Part shown: one piece after another, positions 43,313 through 51,071 of the stretch | Position numbering within the stretch: the first letter of the stretch is position 1 | Layout: every line of letters begins with the position of its first letter | Assembly (NCBI GenBank): GCA_032433595.1 | Contig: JASWJB010000320.1 | Span: 1-51,071 of the forward strand | Source of the DNA: Conoideocrella luteorostrata | Taxonomy: Eukaryota > Ascomycota > Sordariomycetes > Hypocreales > Clavicipitaceae | DNA: 51,071 nt | Direction of reading: 5' to 3' | Notes under the pieces: generated by a model | Databases searched by the model: none | Told to the model about the DNA's origin: nothing | Seen by the model: the letters and a program-made list of their open reading frames with translations, nothing else | Translations under genes and position numbers: made by a program

Positions 43313-43735
43313 ATGAAAGTCTTTGGGATTGTTGTCGGGATGGTATGGGTGGCGGCGGCGACGGTTTGTGGTCCTGGTAAGCCTGTTTTTGTCCTCCCTC
43401 GCTACGCCGCGCAAGGAGCAAACGACAGAAGAGCCTTCATGACGAAAACACTGACATTGAACGATGCGGCTTGTGGTAGGTAATCAGTGCGGCACGAACG
43501 AATGCTGTGTGGACGTGGATGGCAATAGAACCTGTCAACCGCTCGTTCAACGAGACGGTCGATGCTGTGAGTTAAAACTGTCGTTGAACGCAAAACAAAT
43601 TTGATGGGAGGATTGAAGACATCTGATGCGAGATGTGTGATTATAGCTCCCGGGCCAGTCAAGGGTGTTTACCTAAGCCTATGTCCATGCCTCGGCGGCA
43701 TCGATTGCCAATCCGGTATATGTGTTCAAGTATGA
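43313..43735 (+). CDS. Small secreted ten-cysteine protein, colipase/prokineticin-like spacing
   Basis: Three short exons (43313-43376, 43480-43566, 43647-43735) encode 79 residues; introns are 103 nt (GTAAGC...TAG) and 80 nt (GTGAGT...TAG). Residues 1-18 form a signal peptide: Met-Lys, a hydrophobic core, then an Ala-rich cleavage region. The mature chain has ten cysteines at 19, 25, 30, 31, 40, 50, 63, 65, 71 and 76: C-x5-C-x4-CC-x8-C-x9-C-x12-C-x-C-x5-C-x4-C. The CC pair and the late CPC followed by x5-C match the five-disulphide framework of animal colipase, prokineticin/AVIT and arthropod astakine-type proteins. All three splices keep frame and each exon adds cysteines, so the model is credible despite its size. 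A secreted effector or signalling mimic is possible, but function is unknown. It converges on AIM11. Confidence 0.78.
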
Positions 43736-43826
43736 GACGACCGCCTCGAACGGGATGATGACGCGTTAACAAGGACATATTTAGTGAAAAATTGATGGTA
43801 CATTTTGTTCGGGATTCTCTTATTCT

Positions 43827-43832
43827 GTTTTA

Positions 43833-43863
<31 letters not shown>

Positions 43864-43865
43864 AT
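43827..43865. repeat. TTTTAT-type hexanucleotide repeat
   Basis: T4-6A units repeat between the convergent secreted-protein and AIM11 genes. The T/A-rich tract may help end transcription on both sides. Confidence 0.8.
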
Positions 43866-43992
43866 GGAGATTAGGCCGAAATTACATACGATATACTATT
43901 GTTACATTTACAAATACAGTAATTGCCTGATACGGCCGTGATAGTGTATGTGTGGTGTATGAAAGACGTACAGCTCATGCTGGGAGCTTGCC

Positions 43993-44532
43993 TCAATCCC
44001 TCGATGTTGTCGTCTCCTTACGAGCTTCCTCCTTCTCCTTGGCCAGCTCCTCTGGATTTTGCATGCCCAGCTTATCCAAAATAGTGCTCATCATCTTCTC
44101 CATCTCCTTCTCATCCTCCTGCGAGAAGTTGCCTGGCCGTCGCAGCGCGACCTGTGTCCTCTCCCGCAGTTCTCTCAGATTGCATAGATCAAATGCCCAC
44201 GAAATGCCTCCCGTTAACATGATGCCAAAGCTCATAACATTGAGCGTCGCCAGGCCCAGAGCCTGCACGGCCATGAGGGACCGCTCTCCCGAGTCCACCT
44301 TGTGCACCACGCGGTTCCCTGAGTAAAATTTGGGGAAGCTCTCCAGTTGGCGGCGCAGGACCGAGCGACGGGCAACGGCAATGGACGCAGCCATGAAGCC
44401 GGCGCCGGCGAAGAGAAGGCCCAGCTGCCTCATCTGGCGTTGAAACGGGGAGTTTGGCGGTGAGGCATCGTCCTGTCTTGACGGAGAGGCAGGGGACGGC
44501 ATTGCGGACATTGATGGCGAGGCGTATGCCAT
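43993..44532 (-). CDS. AIM11: AIM11 family mitochondrial membrane protein
   Basis: One exon, 179 residues. Two hydrophobic helices, residues about 37-56 (LGLLFAGAGFMAASIAVARR) and 92-116 (LGLATLNVMSFGIMLTGGIS), flank the conserved block SVLRRQLESFPKFY. This order and the FPKFY and NVMSFG motifs are typical of AIM11, altered inheritance of mitochondria protein 11, a fungal membrane protein of unclear mechanism. The N-terminal 30 residues are Ser/Pro-rich and the last 50 form a charged, probably helical tail (EDEKEMEKMM). It is convergent with the cysteine-rich gene and divergent from the dioxygenase gene. Localisation to mitochondria comes from family naming, not from a visible presequence. 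Confidence 0.92.
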   Translation of the reverse strand: MAYASPSMSAMPSPASPSRQDDASPPNSPFQRQMRQLGLLFAGAGFMAASIAVARRSVLRRQLESFPKFYSGNRVVHKVDSGERSLMAVQALGLATLNVMSFGIMLTGGISWAFDLCNLRELRERTQVALRRPGNFSQEDEKEMEKMMSTILDKLGMQNPEELAKEKEEARKETTTSRD

Positions 44533-45181
44533 TGAGGAGAGTCGGGGAGGATGTGCTCGATCGGGCGGCCGGGCGGCAATGCGGCGAGGATGGTCCAGTC
44601 AAGGAGTCCTGATGGGAAGGGAAGTCTGAGAAAGTAGACTATCTAGATGCGGTGGTGTGCGACTTTGTTCCGCCTAGTTTTGCCGCTGCCGCATCGGATG
44701 GAGAGTCGAGGTCAGGAAGATGATTGATAGTTTTTCGGGGAACGATGAGCTGGCTGCCGTGAGTGCAGATCCATTAGGAGCGCGTGTTGGCTGGTTGGCC
44801 ATCAGAGACCCCGCCGAGCTAAGTAATAGAGTGATAGTGCTCACTTGACTAACTAGGGCATGGCTAGTATAGATTATGCGGACTACGTTTGTTATGTTTG
44901 CCAGAACATACTCGACGGCAGCTTCTGTAAGCGAGGTGATTGCGTGCGATAACTCGCAATTCACCGCATTCAAGGTGCGTAGGGTTTGGGATACTGTGTC
45001 CTTGGCCGTAATTGCGACTGCAATTGCAACTGACCGTCACGCTGTTGAACCTGCATTATCAGACGTGGACGGATGGATGAATGAGAGCTAAGCTTTAACC
45101 TTTTACATTAAGCATCAGCTACGTCTTTACCAACCACAACAGCTTCTCGCTGTCCAATCGCGGACCAAAAATTCTTCAGAT
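44533..45181. other. Divergent promoter region, AIM11 and dioxygenase
   Basis: About 650 bp between two divergent start codons, so both promoters lie here. A 99-codon minus-strand frame (44674-44973) precedes AIM11 and is judged spurious. No exact copy of the dispersed motif is present. Confidence 0.55.
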
Positions 45182-46139
45182 ATGCCAAAAAATAAGGCGC
45201 CAAAGCCTTCAAAGGCAGGCGTCGCGCCATCACCACCAGCCAAGCCCGCCGCACCGCCGGACTGGCCACAATTCAAACCACCTCTGCCGGTAGTCGATCT
45301 AGTCCCGGAGTTGCATCCGGCAACGCCAAAAATAGCAACAATTCCTTTCTTCTTCCCAAAGAATCTGTGTCGCGACTACGTGACGTTTCTCAAAACTCTT
45401 CCTCTGCAGACCACACCGGGAAAGCCGAAACGTGGGGAGGCGGTCCGGGTGAACGACCGCTTTCAAATTGACGACGCCGCTTTTGCGACGAGACTATGGG
45501 AGACTACGGGACTCAGAGAGGCATTGCTGGATGGTGAGGATGTCAAAAATCTTTGGTGAGAACGCCGTCTATGCTCGCCTTTTACAGCCTGCCGACCTCA
45601 ATTCTCGGAATATACAGCTAAATTCTACTCCGCGTGGAGCAGGGGAGGCGAGCCAGTCGGCTTAAATCCAAACATTCGGGTATATCGGTATTCGAAAGGC
45701 CAATATTTTGACTGTCATTGTATGCTTATTCCTGCAAACCGCTGCTTTTGGGCCGTTATCTCTACTCTGACACTGCTGCCCTTTTCCCAGATGACGATTC
45801 GACCAATCTCACACTACCTACAGAGCCGCCCATCTCTGCTCGCACAACATGGACGCTGCTCCTGTATCTCACGTCCGCGACGGAAGGCTGCGTTGGCGGA
45901 GAGACCGTCTTCTATCCCCATGATCGACAACTACCGTCGGAAGAGATTGCTGTGTCGCTGGAAACGGGCACTCTTCTACTGCACAAGCACGGTGATGACT
46001 GTCTCTTGGTATGTTGTTCACATCACCCCAAGTTTACTTGCAAACCAGGAGTAACCGAAACTGTTACCAGCACGAGGGACGAGAGGTGAAGGCTGGCGAG
46101 AAGTGGGTTCTACGGACAGACTTGTGCATAAAGCGATGA
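45182..46139 (+). CDS. 2-oxoglutarate/Fe(II) prolyl-4-hydroxylase-like dioxygenase
   Basis: Four exons (45182-45555, 45643-45719, 45791-46008, 46071-46139) encode 245 residues. Introns are 87, 71 and 62 nt, with GTGAGA, GTATGC and GTATGT donors and CAG acceptors. The iron-binding HxD is H150/D152 in YFDCHYDD, with the Asp side across the second splice. The distal His is H224 and the 2-oxoglutarate-binding Lys is K234 in the HEGREVKAGEKWVLRTD segment, which only the last splice creates. The strand GCVGGETVFYP (183-193) is also typical. Residues 1-45 are Lys/Pro/Ala-rich and disordered, without a secretion signal, so the protein is probably cytosolic or nuclear rather than a collagen-type ER enzyme. 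The substrate is unknown. The complete catalytic triad indicates an active enzyme. Confidence 0.88.
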
Positions 46140-47385
46140 GCTTTCGGTCTCGGTGAGGACGGGGTTAAATCGCTGTTCCGGGATATTTCGGCGTCAGGAT
46201 ATTTACCATGTTTTACTGACGACTTATACGCCATTCTCAACTCAATACGACGGGGAATGGGGCACAGAAAAGCCACAAGGGATATTGCCAAGGTGACCAT
46301 ACATGCCTCGATCCCACTACTGGCTGGTCTGATGTCATGGTGGCTTTGCCGCTGCAAAGACCGACTACCAATAGTCGGACAGAGAGAGAGTCCATAGTGG
46401 CAAACGTGGTGGATTCTGCAGGAACCCCGTTGAATCCAGCCAAGGCCAGACTATGAGGAGAATAATACGAATAAGGGCGAAGGGGTAAATCAACTACCAG
46501 TAGACAACTGGACCCGTTTAAGGGGAGGAGATGGATGGTTAGGTGACGATGCAGGACGCGAGCAATTCATTTGCCGTGGCTTAGCCCTTTGGCTGCAACA
46601 GATGCATATGCATAACAAAAAAAGTCAAATATGAGAAATGAAAAATTCAAAAATTCAAAAATTCAACCAAGAAATTGCATTTCATGTGCGTCTTACTTCG
46701 CATGCTGGAGTTTCCACGCCCGAAGGAACTCAGCCACAATTTGTACGCCTGGCTGTGGCCGCCATGCTCCAATCAAAAATTCCGCGCTCATGCAAGTAAG
46801 TAGTGGGAGGGATCCGGGATGGCGGCGCTAACTCCTAGAATTCCGAGCAGTCCAAATTATGTTCTGTAAGGTTAGTCAACCAATAGAACTAAGCTAATAA
46901 TATGTACTTTATTTTGCCGCTTCTTTTCTATGATAATAGAAAGTCCTCGTTGTTCATTCGGTACAAAGAGCTACATCGCCGTCACCGGGTTTTAGCCGGT
47001 TGCGTCGAGTGTCACTAGGAGTTACCTTCTGAAACCGGGCCAAAAGTGGGTAAAATGGGCCTGGGCTACATACATTAGCTGGGCCGCTCGGAACTCTAGG
47101 AGATGGCGCGGTCCTACTCCGTACAATATGCAGAGAAGAACTTCAAATGGTGATTTGTGCGAGCACATCCGCCGTGATCAGGAAAAAACCGAAAGCCGAG
47201 GTCACCATCATTCACATCTACGCGCTAATGTGCAGCATGAGCTTTCCGGCTTAGCGCCAACTTGCCCGACTGCCCTGGTGCTAACAATAAAGTTGTGCGC
47301 GCGATTCCTGACCTTCTCTGCCCGGACGAAACGGCGCTCTGCACGTCAATATCTCGACTTGATTCTTTGAGAAAACGAGCACTTG
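46140..47385. other. Upstream region of the SKT5 gene
   Basis: About 1.25 kb without a supported frame. It has an ATTCAAAA-type repeat at 46644-46667 and one exact dispersed-motif copy at 47115-47123. Confidence 0.5.
46644..46667. repeat. ATTCAAAA short tandem repeat
   Basis: Three near-perfect ATTCAAAA units in A-rich gene-free sequence. Confidence 0.7.
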
Positions 47386-50300
47386 ATGGCATATCAGGGA
47401 GGATACGGTGGAGGTGGAGGTGGAGGCTCGCAGGCGTCTTATGCTGGCCATACAGCGCAACAATCTACCGCTCGGGGAGGGTATGGCCAAGAACATCCTT
47501 CGCAGCAGTACGGCACTGGGCAACCCTACAACGACTACGATGACGGATATGGCTACGAGAATCAAGCACCAGCTTATGGACACAATGGAGCACAGAATTA
47601 TCAGGATCAGTATGGGCCGGGTCCGGGAAGGGGAGCTGGTCCCATGCCTCCTTACGCACGAGGGGGGGATCCAATGTTACGTCCCGGAACCGCTGATGGC
47701 AATCGTGGAAGTCCTTATCCTCCGAGAGGCCCAGGACCTGGAAGAGGAATGCCATCAAGTGGCGCCGGTTCGAGTGGACAACGTGGCGGTCGGCCTGGAC
47801 AATACCCTCCTAGAGACTTTGGCGGTAAGAACTACTATTTTCAAGATGTCTATCTTGTGACTGTTGGAAATACAGGGTTTGATTTTGCTGACACTCACAT
47901 TGTCCGACATATGCAGGACGTCGGCCTCCTCCGAGCCACCCTGATGCGAGCTATGGCGGATATGAACAGGACGGGCAGTTGGCCAAGCAGATGTCCGAGA
48001 TGGACATGAACGGGCAACGATCAAAAGGGCCTCCAGAGGGCAGGTCGAGTTATGAAACATCACGCAGCCAGGATAATTACGGACGACCTGTTAATGGAGG
48101 TGGTAGAGGATATCCTGGATATGGGGCCTCTCAGCGGGGACCGCCTGCTGGACAGGCTGGTGGTGGTGGTAATCACGCTGCCTACAATGATGGTTACGGT
48201 GGTGGACCTCAGAGTCCAATGGGAAATGAATTCAGCCCTCCAATCCGAAGCATGACTTTGCCGGTCAATGATGCCGGGGCTTCATATAATTTTGCGCCTC
48301 CACGACGGGTAGGTACGGCGCCATTCAATGGTCCTGGCGGCCCTGGTGCTGCGCCACCCAGACCATCGACAGCAGGCGGCCACCGTCCACCTCCTCAGAG
48401 AATATACCCTCCAAGCAAGCAGAGATTGCCTCAAGGACAATATGGTGGTGGATATGATGAGAGAGGATATAGCAACACATCAGGACAGTCAGGACCCGGT
48501 CCGGCTGCGACGCCTTCATCAGACGAAGTTTTCGATTCCTACTATGACAGCCCTCGGGTGAGCGGCTCCGACCAGCAACCAAATTCCTATGCGGCTCAGC
48601 CTGGACGGCCCGGTTTCCCGGAATTCGATACTACGCCTGCAAACAGTGGGCGTCGATCTTATGACCATGCAATGCGGGCTCCAATGGAGCAACCACAACC
48701 TGGCGCTCACGGGACTCCGAGACTTCATCATGCCAAGTCCGAGGCGAATTTCCATGAGCCGCAAACTGCTGTGTTTGAGATGGCTGGAGATATCCCGTCA
48801 ATGCCCCCGATACCATCGGTAAAGCCCTACCAGCCGGAATTCAATCAAGGATATCCGGGTGCACCGGCCAGCTACAACCAGTTACCTCCCCGGGGGCCCA
48901 GCGCACCTCCAGGGCCCGTTCATGATGTTAGGTTCGGCGGTTCCGAAGCCGGCTTGAGCATGACGAGGCATAACCCAGCACCGTCAATAGCTACAAATCC
49001 CGACTCCCTCCCATCACACCCTACGCCAGTTCGTCCGGGATTAATGCCCAACTCCTTGGTCAATATGAAAGACCGGCCTCCACCTGTGCGCAACTACGGG
49101 GGTGTAATGCAGCAGCAACAAGCACAGCAGTACGGACAGCCCCAGCCACATCAGCAGCAACACTTACAGCAACAATTACCTCCCACTCGGAGTGCTTACC
49201 CACCTGTCGAAATTGGACAGATTGAGGAACCCGTAACGGCACAGCAGCTGGAGCGTTTGAGAATGGCGATAAAGATCAACCCAAATGATCAGGAGTCAGC
49301 TTTACGTTTGGCTAGGAGACTTATCGAAGCTGCCGACGTGCTGGCACCTAAACTCCCTGATCCCAAGCAGCGGTTGAAGGCCCGTGATCGATATCTCGTG
49401 GACGCACATAAGGTTCTGAAAAAGCTTTCCAATGCTCAGAATCAAGAAGCGATGTACACTCTGGCCGATGGTCTCGGGAAAGGTCTGTTTGGAAACGAGC
49501 CCGATAACAAAGAGGCGTTTACCATGTACCAGTCCGCCGCTAAACTGGGCCACGCTTCGGCGGCTTACCGGACTGCGGTATGTTGTGAGATTGGGCATGA
49601 AGATGGTGGTGGCACCCGCAAAGACCCTCTAAAGGCAATGCAGTGGTACAAGCGTGCAGCCACGTTGGGAGACCCCCCAGCCATGTATAAGGTGGGTATG
49701 ATCCTCCTGAAGGGATTGTTGGGTCAACAACGGAATCCGAGAGAGGCCGTGGGCTGGCTAAAGCGTGCAGCGGAAAGGGCCGATGCCGAAAACCCACATG
49801 CTTTACATGAGTTGGGGTTGTTGTACGAGTCGGCGCAGCCCAACGACGCCATTATTCGCGATGAGAGATATGCGCTAGAGTTATTCCAACAGGCCGCGAA
49901 TTTAGGATACAAGTTCTCCCAGTTTCGACTGGGCCTTGCGTACGAGAATGGACAGCTAGGCGTGGAGAGGGACCACAGACAGTCCATTTACTGGTACTCG
50001 CAGGCAGCCCAGCGAGAAGAGCACCAATCTGAGCTGGCACTTAGTGGCTGGTACCTTACTGGGAGTTCAGACGTTTTAAATCAAAGTGATACCGAAGCAT
50101 ATCTCTGGGCAAGGAAAGCAGCCGTATCAGGACTCCCCAAAGCAGAATACGCCATGGGCTACTTTACTGAAGTGGGCATCGGTGTAGCTGCCAACCTGGA
50201 GGACGCAAAGAGATGGTATTGGAGGGCGGCTGGTAAGTTATGTCAACAGTTTGGTGGAAGCATGACGTCATTGTTGGTGATTGAAAGAATACTGATATTT

Positions 50301-50460
50301 CTGGTCTCTCTTAACAGCCCAAGATTTCCCCAAAGCTCGAGATCGCCTTGAGGAGCTCAAGCGGGTGGGCAGGAGCGGACCGGCAAGACAGCGAGAACGC
50401 ATTTCACGCAGCGGCATCGAGAGACAGCAACAGCAGGACGGCGACTGCATCATAATGTAG
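47386..50460 (+). CDS. SKT5: Chitin synthase activator Skt5/Chs4-like, SEL1 repeats and CaaX box
   Basis: Three exons (47386-47824, 47917-50232, 50318-50460) encode 965 residues. Introns are 92 nt (GTAAGA...CAG) and 85 nt (GTAAGT...CAG). Residues 1-640 are low-complexity, rich in Gly, Pro, Gln and Tyr, with a Gly run at the start and Gln runs near 545-565. Residues about 650-919 hold tandem SEL1-like repeats, recognisable by blocks such as AMQWYKRAATLGDPPAMYKVG and AYLWARKAAVSGLPKAEYAMG. The final exon adds an Arg-rich tail ending in CIIM, a CaaX prenylation signal. SEL1 repeats plus a C-terminal CaaX are the layout of yeast Chs4/Skt5, which binds and activates chitin synthase at the plasma membrane and links it to the septin ring. 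Without the last splice the CaaX would be lost. The start is the first ATG of the frame and is less certain than the rest. Confidence 0.92.
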
Positions 50461-51071
50461 AGCAGGGGAATCGAAACCGGTGCCAAGAAGTCTACGATTA
50501 CAAGCCATTCAAGATGAAATTTCATTTCGGAAGCGGAGTTTTAGGTGTTGCACAATGAAAGGGCCAAAAAAGAGAGCATCGGCATGATAGGTTATTCGGT
50601 CCCCCCCCCCCCCCTTTGGTTGATCCACGGGCATGGGCTACTAGGACTATGAAAGCATGAAAGCATGGGAAAGACGGGACGTGACATGAAGGGATGGGTC
50701 GTTGTTGAAATAATAGACACAGCAGGTAGATGTATAGCTAAGTACGGACCAAGCAAGATTCCAGTATGCTTTCTTCCAACTACACAGCGTGAATAAAGTA
50801 AGAAGGAACTGCACTCGCATGAACATGTACCGCACCATCCAGTTATTTAGCTACGGAAGTAAGTAGATATAAGGACGAAAATGTTTGTTTACTAGTTAAA
50901 CCGGAGGGGGATGACATGGACAGACAGTATGCGTTGCTACCCTAGGGCAACTTGAAGACTGGAACCTCTTAATATGAGTCGTTTTATCTAGAAAGTATTA
51001 TGCACCATGAAGCTAGCTAGGTTGATCATGATTTCCCACTGCCAAACAAGCCGCCAAATATTGATGATGGA
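50461..51071. other. 3' flank of SKT5 gene to window edge
   Basis: About 610 bp with a 15-nt C run at 50601-50615 and no supported gene. Confidence 0.5.
50601..50615. repeat. Poly-C tract
   Basis: Fifteen C residues about 140 bp past the SKT5 stop codon. Confidence 0.8.

Noticed and set aside
44674..44973. 99-codon minus-strand frame upstream of AIM11
   Set aside because: No recognisable domain; it lies in the shared promoter/leader region. It could at most be an upstream open reading frame.

Overview
The window is nuclear DNA from a filamentous ascomycete. It contains intron-bearing genes (56-217 nt introns, GTRNGY-type donors, CAG/TAG acceptors, CTRAY-like branch sites), fungus-specific families (PalI, AspE septin, AIM11, Rax1-like RGS protein, Skt5/Chs4) and pyrimidine-rich leaders. 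A member of Sordariomycetes, probably Hypocreales, fits the protein sequences, but that placement is inference without a database search. I can support 14 protein-coding genes with about 19.4 kb of CDS (38 percent). I see no tRNA, rRNA, CRISPR array or intact transposon.

Left part (1-15 kb): RPS4 (minus), a double-Myb telobox protein of the Tay1/Teb1 type (minus), a small DUF7704-type membrane protein (plus), a second Myb protein that looks like a Taz1/TRF-type telomere protein (plus), and an AspE-type septin (minus). Two predicted telomere-repeat-binding proteins thus lie within 3.5 kb of each other. The upstream region of the second carries a telomere-like GGGTTAGGGTTA next to a GTTAGGCCTAAC palindrome.

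Middle part (15-38 kb): three gene-poor stretches of about 5 kb separate an ABC1/UbiB-type mitochondrial kinase (minus), the pH-sensing membrane protein PalI/Rim9 (plus) and an unrecognised 570-residue disordered protein (plus).

Right part (38-51 kb): a compact run of a Rax1-like RGS membrane protein, a type II pantothenate kinase, a tiny three-exon secreted ten-cysteine protein, AIM11 (minus), a 2-oxoglutarate/Fe(II) prolyl-4-hydroxylase-like enzyme and a Skt5/Chs4 chitin synthase activator ending in a CaaX box. Several of these (AspE, Rax1-like, Skt5, PalI) concern polarity, wall and surface functions, but nothing indicates a co-regulated cluster.

Two observations stand out. First, a short palindromic motif, TACGGAGTA/TACTCCGTA, occurs about 33 times exactly (about 0.4 expected by chance), together with many one-mismatch copies. 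It lies only in non-coding DNA, sometimes as the 16-bp palindrome TACGGAGTACTCCGTA or as tandem units sharing a TA. Second, the small secreted protein at 43313-43735 has the ten-cysteine spacing of the animal colipase/prokineticin (AVIT) fold, which is unexpected in a fungus.
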